DNA of 59,589 nt from Spartobacteria bacterium (GTDB taxonomy: Bacteria; Verrucomicrobiota; Verrucomicrobiia; Chthoniobacterales; UBA10450), in NCBI GenBank assembly GCA_003134785.1, contig PLCN01000024.1, positions 1 through 59,589 of the forward strand, written 5' to 3'. Below the pieces are notes generated by a model. The model did no database searches. It saw only the letters and a list, made by a program, of their open reading frames with translations, and was not told the origin of the DNA. Position numbers and translations under genes: made by a program. This document shows, piece by piece, positions 30,054 through 38,572 of this stretch (position 1 is the first letter of the stretch; each line of letters begins with the position of its first letter).

Positions 30054-31010
30054 TTATCGATCCGCATTCGGCATCGCTAGGGGCGGTAACTTGGTTTCAA
30101 TCGTCGCGCGATTCGATTCCAGCCATGGCGGCAAGACCAGCGATTCGCCAAGATGCGCGCGGTCTTCGTCAACCGCGAACCCCGGACCGTCGGTCGCCAA
30201 TTCGAAAAGCACTCCACCCGGTTCCAGGAAATAAACCGACTTAAACCAAAAGCGATCGATCACCGGCGTCGGACGGGCGCCCTCTTCAGTCACTCGCGTG
30301 CGCACTTCGAGTTGATGCACTTCATCGTCCACGCGCCAGGCGATGTGATGAATGCTTCCCGTACCCCACGCGCCGCGCCGGGCTGTCGGCGTTTCGCGAA
30401 GATCAACGTAAGCGCCGGATTTTCCGCCGGCCACACCGAAACGATGCCAGCCGTTCTCCGAACCGACGTGAATGAATCCCAGCGCGCTCGAGAGAAAGGA
30501 AGTGGTGACAACCAGATCGCGCTCGACCATGCGCGCGCTTTCCAATCCGCGGATCTGTTGTCCAACGGTGATCGGACTTCCCTCCCAGGGCGTGAAGAGA
30601 CGGCCTAACGAGTCCTCGCTTTCCACTAACGCAAGTTTTAGGCCGTGCGGGTCGATCACGGGCAGCGCGTTTTGACCGAAGCGCACTTCCGTCGCGCCCA
30701 ACTTGACGCCATATCGTTCCAAACGTGCGCTCCAGAAAGCGAGGCTGCCCGGCGGCACTGCGAGCGAAACTTCGCTGCCAAGTCCATAGCCTTCGCGGCT
30801 CGGCGCCATTTGGGCCCAGGGAAAAAATGTCAGATCAGTCCCCGGATGACCCTCCGCGTCGGCGTAGAAGAGATGATAAGTGCCCGGGTCATCCTGATTC
30901 ACACTTCTCTTCACCAGCCGCAGACCGAGCACGCCGGCGTAGAAATCGAGATTCTCCTGCGCCGGACCGGCGATTGCCGTGATGTGATGAATGCCTTTGA
31001 TCTCACGCAT
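30054..31010 (-). CDS. VOC-family ring-cleaving dioxygenase (MhqO-like)
   Basis: Two-module vicinal-oxygen-chelate protein of 318 residues, of the type annotated as ring-cleaving or hydroquinone dioxygenase. Fe/Mn ligands fit the family: His in IKGIHHITAI, His in GSIHHIAWRVDD and Glu in GGVLFELATDGPGF. Other family marks are YAGVLGLRLVKRSVNQDDPG and YHLFYADAEGHPGT. It probably detoxifies quinones or catechols. No pathway neighbours are present. The corA gene follows 15 bases downstream and its ATG lies far upstream, so these are separate units on the same strand. Confidence 0.87.
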   Translation of the reverse strand: MREIKGIHHITAIAGPAQENLDFYAGVLGLRLVKRSVNQDDPGTYHLFYADAEGHPGTDLTFFPWAQMAPSREGYGLGSEVSLAVPPGSLAFWSARLERYGVKLGATEVRFGQNALPVIDPHGLKLALVESEDSLGRLFTPWEGSPITVGQQIRGLESARMVERDLVVTTSFLSSALGFIHVGSENGWHRFGVAGGKSGAYVDLRETPTARRGAWGTGSIHHIAWRVDDEVHQLEVRTRVTEEGARPTPVIDRFWFKSVYFLEPGGVLFELATDGPGFAVDEDRAHLGESLVLPPWLESNRATIETKLPPLAMPNADR

Positions 31011-31025
31011 AAACGTCGCGCCGCT

Positions 31026-32110
31026 TCACAGCCAACGGCGTTTCTTGAAATAGACAATCTGGAAAATGGCGACAGCCAACATGAAGAGGAGGCAGCCGAG
31101 ATAGCCCCATGGTTGATAAAGCTCCGGCATATTCCACGGCAATTTCTTCCCGTCGGCTTCGTGGGCGAAATTCATTCCGTAAACACCCGCGATAAAAGTG
31201 AGAGGAATAAAGATGGAGGAGATGACCGTGAGCACCCGCATGATTTCATTGGTCCGGATGCCGACGCTTGAGAGATACAATTCCGTCAAGCCCGAGAGAA
31301 CATCGCGATAGCTCTCCACCAAATCCATCAACTGCACGGTATGGTCGTAACAATCGCGCAAGTAGACTTTGGTCGCTTTGCTGACGAGGCCGGTCTCTTC
31401 ATGCATGAGTGAGTTGATCAGATCGCGCACCGGCCAGATGAAACGCCTGATCTGGGTCAACGTCCGCTTGTGCCGCTGGAGTTCGCCCACCGGGCTCTTG
31501 ATCGGCGCGCGGACGAGATCGTCCTCGATCTGGTCGATCTCCGCGCCGACCGTTTCGAGCACCGGGTAATAATGATCGACGATGGAATCGAGCAGCGCAT
31601 AAGCGAGATAATCGGCGCCTAATTTTCGAATGGCGCCGTTGGCCGCGCGGATCCGTGAGCGCACCGGTTCGAAAACATCGAAGTCCCCCTCTTCCTGGAG
31701 CGTGATGAGAAATTTTTGCCGAGAAACATGCTGACCTGTTCGCCGCACATTTGCCTCGGATCATTCAAGTAGAGCATCTGCACGATGATGAATAAGTAGC
31801 CGTCGTATTGTTCCACCTTGGGCCGCTGGCCGGTTGCGAGCACGTCTTCGAGCGCGAGGGGATGCAGGTTGAAGCGCGAGCCGAGGGTGTGCAAAACTTC
31901 AATGTCGCCGAGACCGTCGATGTTGATCCAAGTCACGCGCTGATTGTCGAGATGAGGCAGGAGTTCTTCCTTGTCGGCGATGGTGCGTTCTTCGAGATGC
32001 GCGCGATCATACTCGATCAGAGTGATGACGGGCCGGCGCTGAGCCGCTTCTTCGCGCGGACGCAACTGGGGCGGCGACTCGCCCGGAATGGGATAGCGTG
32101 TCTTGAACAT
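31026..32110 (-). pseudogene. CorA-type Mg2+/Co2+ transporter, frameshifted
   Basis: The N-terminal cytoplasmic part (MFKTRYPIPGES ... EQVSMFLGKNF) and the C-terminal part (FLITLQEEGDFDVFEPVRSR ... YFKKRRWL) are in different frames. They join if one base is restored in the A/T run at 31710-31717 (AAATTTTT on the plus strand). The C-terminal half is intact, with the pore signature GMN in GVYGMNF and two final membrane helices. Both halves show no other damage, so this is either a recent single-base deletion or a sequence error. If restored, the protein would be about 361 residues, normal for CorA. Confidence 0.85.
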
Positions 32111-32175
32111 GCGCCTATTCTGCGACAGAGGAGCACGAGTCGCGAGTTGAAAGCGGCAGCGCTTCTGTAGCGGCG

Positions 32176-32604
32176 TTATGCTGTCACCGCAGCTGTCCCG
32201 GCATTTTTTCGCCGGCGCAGTTCCATCGCCCAAAGACCGAGGATGGTGAGTACGTCACTCACGAGATGCGTCCGCTGGACGGCGCTCTCCGCGGCCGGAG
32301 TTAGCGTCGGTTCGAGAAGGTCGCGCACCGGCTTGATCTCCGCGACGGTCGAGCCGGGATCAGATTGCTTGATCGCGGCCAGCGTGGCGTGCCGCTGTCT
32401 GGTCACCGTCATGATCGCATCCATATTTTCGTAGGCGAAGAGGCAGAAGAGGAGTGTGACAATCAGTGTTGTCACAGCAGCGGGTAATTTTCGCAGCGAG
32501 GAAAAGGCAAGCAAACCGCCGACGATGACGACGTAGAGCGTCCAGTACCCTTGCAGTGCATTCGAGCGTTCGAAGTAGAGCTGAATTAATTCGTCGTATT
32601 TCAT
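32176..32604 (-). CDS. Small membrane protein, unknown
   Basis: Protein of 142 residues with three likely membrane helices (YWTLYVVIVGGLLAFSSL; AAVTTLIVTLLFCLFAY; VSDVLTILGLWAMEL). A charged loop lies between the second and third helices. No family recognised. It starts 12 bases after the stop of the PAP2-phosphatase gene on the same strand and is therefore probably the last gene of the lipid operon that begins at 38032. Confidence 0.65.
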   Translation of the reverse strand: MKYDELIQLYFERSNALQGYWTLYVVIVGGLLAFSSLRKLPAAVTTLIVTLLFCLFAYENMDAIMTVTRQRHATLAAIKQSDPGSTVAEIKPVRDLLEPTLTPAAESAVQRTHLVSDVLTILGLWAMELRRRKNAGTAAVTA

Positions 32605-32616
32605 AAGCCGCGCCGA

Positions 32617-33984
32617 TTATGGAGGAGCGGTTGTTCGAGGCGAGGAGAAAAGCGGCGACGAAATTTCTTCGGGTAATGGCGGCAAGGCACGCGCGAACGC
32701 TGTTAAGGCTGAAATCACTTCGGGTCGCACGATGATGGCGGGCCGGACTTGGCGAAGAACCTCGATGGCTTCGGTAACGCTGCCGGCTCTTCCGGTCTCA
32801 AGCAGATAGGCCGCCGCCGCCGCGGCGGTGCGGGAGTAACCGATCTTGCAATGGACGTAGACGATGCCTTTCCGGGATTTATCGTCGATGAACGCCGCCA
32901 TTTCTTGCAATTGATCGATGGATGGCGCGGTGAGATCGAGAATGGGAATGTTCCAATAGGTGAGCGCGCGAAATGAGGGCGCTTCGGAAAACTCTGCGGT
33001 GAGATCCAGCACTGCGGTCACGCCGAGACGCGCGGCTGCCTCTGCCTCGCACTGGTTTAGCATTCGGCCAATCCAAATTTCCGGCGTGATCTTGTCCCAC
33101 GACCGGCATTGACGCCGATAGTAGAGCAATGAGAGCTGCTGGCCTAATACACAAGGAAGAAGAACGAGCCGAGCGCTCCAATGCAACTGCCCATCGGCTT
33201 TAAGAAAGATAACAGGACCCGCGCCGAAGTAGGCGCTCGCCACGACGCCTAACGACATTGCTGGCCAAAGCAGCAATGCGCCCCACGGCCAAAACCAAAC
33301 CAGCGCGCAAACGAGAATGAGCGCGGCGCTGGCGTAATAGAAACCGACACGCCGGTTCTCGATCACGGGAAGGTGCGGCGCGGACTCGCGAATGAAATAG
33401 ATGCAGCAAACGCCGAGCGCGAAGCCGGCGACGACGTCCATGAAGTGGTGTTGGTAAGTGAGAAGAGTTGAGAGACCGACGAGGACAAACCAGGCGTTCG
33501 AGGCGTCTCGCCAAAGGCCGCGCGTGTGCCGCGCATAATGTTGAGCCAGAATCGTCCGGAAGGCGATGTGGAGCGAAGGAAGCAAATTGTAGGGCTGGTC
33601 CATTCCGCGAAACCAATCGAAAGCTGCGCCGAGCCAGCCGCCCGCGTGCGGACGCTCGAAGGCAAACCGAAGCGGAAAGAGGAGAAAGCAGATTCCCGCG
33701 ACGACGATCGCGGCTACAATTCGTTTGGAAAATGTGGCCAGTTCCCGCTCATCACGGCAGAGGAAGGGCGCCGCGACAAAGAAGAGATCGATCGATAGAT
33801 AAGGAACGATCATCAGCGGCACAAACGGAATGAAGCGTTCCCATTCGAAGTAGAGCGTGCCGACGTCGTGGCGTTGTGCGCTAATCCAATTGCACCAGCC
33901 GTAAACGAAGACAAACAGGACCGAGAGCCCCGCGGATGTGCCGAGAGCCCTCAAGCGCCACGCAATCCGATTCGACGAAATCAC
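32617..33984 (-). CDS. PAP2 membrane phosphatase fused to dual-specificity phosphatase (YnbD-like)
   Basis: Membrane enzyme with two phosphatase parts. The N-terminal multi-span PAP2-like region has RGMDQPYNLLPSLHIAF and YQHHFMDVVAGFALG, matching the Ser-His and His-Asp motifs of PAP2/inositolphosphotransferases. The C-terminal 150 residues are a cytosolic DSP domain with the Cys nucleophile in VYVHCKIGYSRTAAAAAAYL. The GTG start at 33984 overlaps the previous stop as GTGA; an ATG at 34026 is less likely. The same fusion is found in E. coli YnbD. In context it would dephosphorylate the lipid or head group made by the upstream genes; this is inference. Confidence 0.88.
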   Translation of the reverse strand: MISSNRIAWRLRALGTSAGLSVLFVFVYGWCNWISAQRHDVGTLYFEWERFIPFVPLMIVPYLSIDLFFVAAPFLCRDERELATFSKRIVAAIVVAGICFLLFPLRFAFERPHAGGWLGAAFDWFRGMDQPYNLLPSLHIAFRTILAQHYARHTRGLWRDASNAWFVLVGLSTLLTYQHHFMDVVAGFALGVCCIYFIRESAPHLPVIENRRVGFYYASAALILVCALVWFWPWGALLLWPAMSLGVVASAYFGAGPVIFLKADGQLHWSARLVLLPCVLGQQLSLLYYRRQCRSWDKITPEIWIGRMLNQCEAEAAARLGVTAVLDLTAEFSEAPSFRALTYWNIPILDLTAPSIDQLQEMAAFIDDKSRKGIVYVHCKIGYSRTAAAAAAYLLETGRAGSVTEAIEVLRQVRPAIIVRPEVISALTAFARALPPLPEEISSPLFSSPRTTAPP

Positions 33985-35702
33985 GCGGCGAGGCGGCGGG
34001 CGATCGAGACCGTGAAGATTCCCCATTCGTCCACTTCCATGGTGATTTTTTCGAATCCTGCCGTGCGGACCAGTTCGTCCATCTCCGCGGTAGTCCTTCG
34101 ACGCATGATCCAGGGTTCGCCTTCGCGATTGCGCAGAACGCGCGCGATGAATTCAACCTGCGGATGCCAGGGTTGATTGGTGTAAACGAGATGACCGCCC
34201 GGCTCGATCGCATCCGCCAGCCCGCGAAGCGAAGTCAGCACCCTGTCATTCGACGGAAACAATTCGAACAACCCCGAGACGATGCCGATGGTCGGACGCG
34301 GCTCGATTGCGGCCAGGGAAGTCCGATCGAAAGCATCTGCGAATACGACCATTACATTCGTTAGGCCAAAATCCTGTGCCAGGCGCGTGGCGGCATCGAC
34401 GTTCTCCTGTTTGTAATCGCGCAGAAGCGCCGTCATCGGAATTTCCGGCAAAGCGCGCATAGTCTCGAGAAGGTACCGCCCGCCGCCTGCGGCGATATCG
34501 ACGATGCGCACCGGATTTTTCTGCGCGTGCGTTTTTTCGATCACCTTCCGCAGGAGTTTTTCCAAATTCTTTTTCCGCTGGCGAATGCCCCGCCAGCCGA
34601 TGCTGTTCAAATACCCATGATCGATGAAACGGCCCAGGCGCGTCGCGCCTTGCGCCTTGTTTTCGTAGACGTAATCGAGCGTGAGCCCGGAATCGAAACC
34701 GCTGCGCCAACCGAGATCGATGCCTTTGCTCAAACGACCGCCCGTTTTCATGCCGGCACGGACGACGGCAAACTGCGGGCCGCCGCGCAGCTTCAAACGC
34801 TCGTATTCCTCCCAGGTGTAGCCGAACTTGTCGGCATTGAGCAGTGATGGAGTGACCGATGTCGCAGCGAATCGTTCGAGGATAAATTCGCGGGCGCGTT
34901 CAACAACCTGCGCTCGTTCCTTCTCGTGAAAGATGGCGTGATACGCGGCGGGAAAAACGTTCATCCGCTTCACCGGGGACGAGAGGCCGTTAAAGAATTC
35001 GCGTTGCGCATCGAGGCTGACGACCCAGTCGCGGCCGGCGCTGAGCATAAGCGTTGGCACATTGATTGCGCCCGCGTCCGCGAGCAGACGGGTGCCGGCG
35101 TCGTGCAGATCGATCAATACATTCACCGCGATCTGGCGAAAAATCAACGGATCCGCTTCGTAAATCGCAGCTTGCACCTGATCGTGCGTGAGCATTTTCG
35201 CTTTCACGTAGCTTTTGACGGAGCTCGGTCCGAGAAATTTTTGTTTCAGCCGGAGCGACGGAATAGCGAGTGGGACGTAAAGGCGGACGCGAAACGCCGG
35301 TGTCGCGAGAATCATCGCGCGGATTGGCGGCGCGTAATCATGGACCCACGCCGCGACCGAGACCGCACCGACGCTATGTGCAAGCACGATGATATTTTCG
35401 AGCGCGAAACCGTAATGCTCCGCAATGTGGCGGACAAACGCGTCCACGTCTTTAACCATCGTCCCAAAATTTTCCGCGGAACCTCGCTCGCCCGGCGATC
35501 GGCCGTGGCCGCGCGCATCCCACGCGAAAACCGCCACGTCAGGCAGGTCTAGCATTTCCACGACCTCCGACCAGCGGCCGGAATGTTCGTGGCCGCGATG
35601 AAAGAGGAGGAGTGCTTTTTCTTTGGCCGCCGCTGGAATCCAGGCACGATAGAACAGCTCCGTGCCGTCCCAACTCACCATTGTTTCTTCAGCGGCCTGC
35701 AT
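33981..35702 (-). CDS. Alpha/beta hydrolase fused to SAM methyltransferase (YnbC-like)
   Basis: Bifunctional protein of 573 residues. Residues 1-285 form a monoacylglycerol-lipase-like hydrolase: AWDARGHGRSPGERG, nucleophile in VLAHSVGAV (A-H-S-V-G instead of GHSxG), Asp in SAGRDWVVS and His in AAYHAIFHE. Residues 320-573 form a methyltransferase with SAM loop VRIVDIAAGGGRYLLE and EPGGHLVYTNQPWHPQ. E. coli YnbC has the same architecture. It overlaps the acyltransferase upstream by 14 bases and the phosphatase downstream by 4. It may trim acyl chains and methylate a phospholipid head group; neither is shown. Confidence 0.88.
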   Translation of the reverse strand: MQAAEETMVSWDGTELFYRAWIPAAAKEKALLLFHRGHEHSGRWSEVVEMLDLPDVAVFAWDARGHGRSPGERGSAENFGTMVKDVDAFVRHIAEHYGFALENIIVLAHSVGAVSVAAWVHDYAPPIRAMILATPAFRVRLYVPLAIPSLRLKQKFLGPSSVKSYVKAKMLTHDQVQAAIYEADPLIFRQIAVNVLIDLHDAGTRLLADAGAINVPTLMLSAGRDWVVSLDAQREFFNGLSSPVKRMNVFPAAYHAIFHEKERAQVVERAREFILERFAATSVTPSLLNADKFGYTWEEYERLKLRGGPQFAVVRAGMKTGGRLSKGIDLGWRSGFDSGLTLDYVYENKAQGATRLGRFIDHGYLNSIGWRGIRQRKKNLEKLLRKVIEKTHAQKNPVRIVDIAAGGGRYLLETMRALPEIPMTALLRDYKQENVDAATRLAQDFGLTNVMVVFADAFDRTSLAAIEPRPTIGIVSGLFELFPSNDRVLTSLRGLADAIEPGGHLVYTNQPWHPQVEFIARVLRNREGEPWIMRRRTTAEMDELVRTAGFEKITMEVDEWGIFTVSIARRLAA

Positions 35703-36417
35703 GTTGTTGCGCGAGCTGCTCTATGGCATCGTGAAGCTCCGCGGCGATGCTGGCGCTCGCGCTTTTTTCCGGCGGGATGGAGGCGTAGTTGCGTGGCGCG
35801 CCAATGATCAGACGCACTTTTCGAGGCCGCGGCCAGCGGCTGCCTTTGGGCCAGGCGCGGAAAGCGCCATCCAAATAACAAGGCAGAACCGCAACGTCTC
35901 GACCAGCTACGAGCGCGCCGATGCCACCCTTGAATTCCTGGAGCTCTCCGGTAGTGGAGCGAGTTCCTTCCGGGAAGATGATCAGAACGTTTCCGGCATT
36001 CGCCAGAAGCTCGCCGCAAATCGCGAGACTGTGACGAACGTGAGTCTGACGCGCGAACGGCAGAGCGTTCACGACCACGGTTGCGATCCAGGTGCGCGGC
36101 ACGCTTTTGAAAAAATAATCGGCCGCCGCCGCTGGGAATGCCCGATGCAGTCGTCGCAGTGGCAGTCCCGCGAGAAGGCAGACCGTATCGAGATGACTGG
36201 AATGATTGGCGACGAGAACGAACGAACGATTGCTGCGCAAATGCTCCTCTCCGACGATCTCGAAACGGCAGTAAGTTCGGAGGAGAGCCCGGATGACTAA
36301 CGCCACGAGCGAGCGCAATCCGTAGACGAGCATGTCCGGTTCGCGGGGAAAATTCCGCAGCCGTTCAATCAGCGTCTGGTCGAGATCGGCCGCGGGCGCG
36401 TATTGCCATTTCTTCAT
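35689..36417 (-). CDS. 1-acylglycerol-3-phosphate acyltransferase (PlsC-like)
   Basis: Lysophosphatidic-acid-type acyltransferase of 242 residues. The catalytic motif HxxxxD is in VANHSSHLD, the glycerol-phosphate motif is FPEGTRSTTG, and LPCYLDGAF lies further on. The protein would make phosphatidic acid at the membrane. Start overlaps the CdsA stop as ATGA. Its presence between the CdsA and YnbC-like genes is an addition compared with the four-gene ynbABCD order of E. coli, and implies that the operon supplies its own phosphatidic acid. Confidence 0.9.
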   Translation of the reverse strand: MKKWQYAPAADLDQTLIERLRNFPREPDMLVYGLRSLVALVIRALLRTYCRFEIVGEEHLRSNRSFVLVANHSSHLDTVCLLAGLPLRRLHRAFPAAAADYFFKSVPRTWIATVVVNALPFARQTHVRHSLAICGELLANAGNVLIIFPEGTRSTTGELQEFKGGIGALVAGRDVAVLPCYLDGAFRAWPKGSRWPRPRKVRLIIGAPRNYASIPPEKSASASIAAELHDAIEQLAQQHAGR

Positions 36418-37367
36418 CGCAGCTCGTGATAATAGCCGGCCATGTGCAGGAAAAGCGGCGCGACGTAAATTAAACTATCGATCCGATCGAGAATGCCACC
36501 GTGCCCGGGGATCAAACCTCCCATATCCTTTGTCCCGATGTCACGCTTGATCACGCTGATCGACAAATCGCCGAGTTGCCCCCCGATGCCAACGATCAAT
36601 CCGGTTAGGATCAACTGCCACGGACCGAAGGCCGGAAAGGAGAACCGCAGCAGCCATGGCAAAATCATCGAAAGCGCAAGCGCACCTGCTGCGCCTTCCC
36701 AGGTTTTGTTCGGACTGATCTCGCTCCGCAACGGACGACGGCCGAAGAGCCGGCCGAAAGTGAATGCCGCCACGTCGTTCAACTCCGTCGCGAAGATCAC
36801 ATAAAGGAGATAACCATAAGCGTTCACCGCATTCGCGAGGAAGCCGAGATGCCCAAACATCCAGCCGATGTAGACGAAGCCGACGATGCCTAGCGACATC
36901 CGTTGCAATTCTCCGCGCGCGCGATTGCGCAAGATCGGAACGATCAGGATGAGCGCGATGGCAAAGACTGGCACGGCGACAAAAAATCCGAACCAACCGG
37001 GACCGGGTTCTTGGCCGCGTGGATGCGACACCAAAGACGCCATGCCGACGGTGACGATCCCGGCGTAAACCGCGCCGGTCATCCACCAGTCGCGATACAA
37101 TCCGGACGCACGCGCGAATTCCTTGAATCCGAAAATCGCGAGGAGCGTGACGCCAATGATCGTGGGAATGCGGCCGGCAAAGATCACCGCCATCCCAATC
37201 GGCGCGAGCACGAGCCAGGAGCGATAGGTGCTCCAGATCGGACCGAGTTGTTTCTTGAGTCCCCGTTGCAGGAGGCCGAGCACAATTCCGCCCACCGCCA
37301 GGGATCCCAGGATGATCCTCAGATATGCGGCGAAGACAGGATCGTGAAGCGCGTGGTGCGGCGACAT
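36414..37367 (-). CDS. Phosphatidate cytidylyltransferase (CdsA/YnbB-like)
   Basis: Multi-span membrane enzyme making CDP-diacylglycerol from CTP and phosphatidic acid. The CDS signature is complete: SVIKRDIGTKDMGGLIPGHG followed by GILDRIDS; SPNKTWEGAAGA is also typical. The start at 37367 (MSPHHALHDPVFAAYL) overlaps the previous stop by one base (TAATG), so translation is coupled. Upstream ATGs in the same frame would overlap the preceding gene by 200 bases and are rejected. This is likely a second, dedicated CDP-DAG synthase, distinct from a housekeeping copy elsewhere; that is inference. Confidence 0.9.
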   Translation of the reverse strand: MSPHHALHDPVFAAYLRIILGSLAVGGIVLGLLQRGLKKQLGPIWSTYRSWLVLAPIGMAVIFAGRIPTIIGVTLLAIFGFKEFARASGLYRDWWMTGAVYAGIVTVGMASLVSHPRGQEPGPGWFGFFVAVPVFAIALILIVPILRNRARGELQRMSLGIVGFVYIGWMFGHLGFLANAVNAYGYLLYVIFATELNDVAAFTFGRLFGRRPLRSEISPNKTWEGAAGALALSMILPWLLRFSFPAFGPWQLILTGLIVGIGGQLGDLSISVIKRDIGTKDMGGLIPGHGGILDRIDSLIYVAPLFLHMAGYYHELR

Positions 37368-38032
37368 TAGTGGGGAGCGGACTTCGCCTGCAATGCGGCC
37401 ATGATTCGGTGCAAGCGGATCGCCATCGTCTGCACACAGCCTGCAACGACAATGAGGCAGGCCCAATCGAGAACCGTCAAGCGCGCGAACCGAATCGATC
37501 CAGTATTCCACCAAAGACAGGCGAGGGTAACCCAGGCGCCAACGTGCAGCGTCACCATGCGCCACGGTTTCGACATCAGGCCGCTAAATTCGCGCTGAAC
37601 GCCGACCCCTTGCCCAAACATCCCGACGTATGCGGTCAAGAGCGCAAAGATGGCAGCCCAGTAGCCGAAGAGCGGATTCATCCAATCGCTATGCGCAACG
37701 CCGGCAAAAATCAGGACGTCCGAAACGCGATCGGGCAGATCGTTTAGAATTTCACCACGCCAGCTCGCCTTTCCCGAAGCGAGAGCCACCATTCCGTCGA
37801 GCATGTTGAACCAAAGGCGCAGGTAACAGAAACTCGGCGCGAGAAAAAGAAGCCAGGGCTGCTGGCGAGATTTCCAAAAACAAATTGCCGCCAGCGCCGC
37901 CGCGACGATCGAAAGATAAGAAATCGCGTCCGGATGGATTTGGCATCGAACGCAAAAGCGAGTCCCGCGTTGCGCGGTCAGGCGAAAAATATCCGCGATC
38001 GGACGGCGAGAAGTAGGTTTGTAATCCGCCAT
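37367..38032 (-). CDS. CDP-alcohol phosphatidyltransferase-like protein (YnbA-like)
   Basis: Membrane transferase of 221 residues that would exchange the CMP of CDP-diacylglycerol for an alcohol. It begins the operon. The active-site stretch reads NMLDGMVALASGK ... WRGEILNDLPDRVSD. Compared with the usual DGxxAR(8)GxxxDxxxD, the Arg is Leu and the third Asp is Asn (LND), so metal and CDP binding may differ or the subfamily has its own signature. Several membrane spans surround it (SYLSIVAAALAAICFW; LTVLDWACLIVVAGCV). The alcohol acceptor is unknown. Confidence 0.82.
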   Translation of the reverse strand: MADYKPTSRRPIADIFRLTAQRGTRFCVRCQIHPDAISYLSIVAAALAAICFWKSRQQPWLLFLAPSFCYLRLWFNMLDGMVALASGKASWRGEILNDLPDRVSDVLIFAGVAHSDWMNPLFGYWAAIFALLTAYVGMFGQGVGVQREFSGLMSKPWRMVTLHVGAWVTLACLWWNTGSIRFARLTVLDWACLIVVAGCVQTMAIRLHRIMAALQAKSAPH

Positions 38033-38095
38033 TCACACGACCGAGGTACGGCGCATCAAAGCGAGTCTGCGGTGGTGCGCCGGGTTGATGAACAA

Positions 38096-38119
38096 AGGCT
38101 GCATCTCACGATGCAGCCT
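38096..38119 (-). terminator. Second perfect hairpin downstream of the microprotein gene
   Basis: Ten-base-pair stem AGGCTGCATC / GATGCAGCCT with a four-base loop, followed on the minus strand by TTGTTC. It backs up the terminator at 38122-38160. Confidence 0.6.
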
Positions 38120-38121
38120 GC

Positions 38122-38160
38122 AAAAAAATGAAAGCGCAGGATATGAAAATCCTGCGCTTC
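38122..38160 (-). terminator. Strong Rho-independent terminator of the microprotein gene
   Basis: On the minus strand the stem GAAGCGCAGGAT / ATCCTGCGCTTT is followed by CATTTTTTTG. It lies 21 bases after the microprotein stop and isolates that gene from the lipid operon downstream. Confidence 0.88.
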
Positions 38161-38180
38161 CTGTGAGCCCGTCGGGCAGC

Positions 38181-38378
38181 TTACATGTAGTTCAACGCAC
38201 CACACCGCCAGCACGTGAACCAGGTCCAGTTGCTCGAGACGTAGTTGCCCGCGCCATCGTTAAAGCAAGTGTAGAGAAGTTGCCGCGAACGACCGCCGGC
38301 TTCACTGGAATCGCCTCCTTTTTCTGTTCCTGAACCGCCCTCTTTTTCCGGCTTTTTGCCTGTTTTTTCGTCAGCCAT
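38181..38378 (-). CDS. 65-residue Cys/Trp-rich microprotein, possible exported peptide precursor
   Basis: Unknown. The start at 38378 is set by a good ribosome-binding site (GAAAGGATATTATT before ATG). The first 29 residues are Gly/Glu/Lys/Asp-rich and end in SSEAGG, like a leader with a double glycine. The last 36 are of very different composition, with LLYTCFNDGAGNY, SSNWTWFTCWRC and GALNYM: three Cys, three Trp and several Tyr/Phe. The gene follows an ABC exporter gene on the same strand by 195 bases and ends at a double terminator, suggesting a strongly expressed short mRNA. An alternative reading is a zinc-ribbon protein (CWRCG), but only three cysteines are present. Confidence 0.6.
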   Translation of the reverse strand: MADEKTGKKPEKEGGSGTEKGGDSSEAGGRSRQLLYTCFNDGAGNYVSSNWTWFTCWRCGALNYM

Positions 38379-38572
38379 AATAATATCCTTTCGTGTTGTT
38401 CGTTGTTTTTGCTTCACCGCCACATCACTCGATCTGGCAGCAAATCTTTACTGATGTTGCACGGCGCTACAAGCCTTTGCCTGCCCCGCCGTTGTTTCAT
38501 TGTTTGTTAGACTGATAGGTTTGCCAATTTTGCGAGTTATCTTTTCCCACACGGCCAGCTGGCGTTTCAGAT

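Noticed and set aside
31700-31725. Programmed frameshifting in corA
   Set aside because: The run AAAAATTT lacks the X-XXY-YYZ layout in the right phase and no strong downstream hairpin is evident; mutation or sequence error is simpler, so it is listed as a break only.
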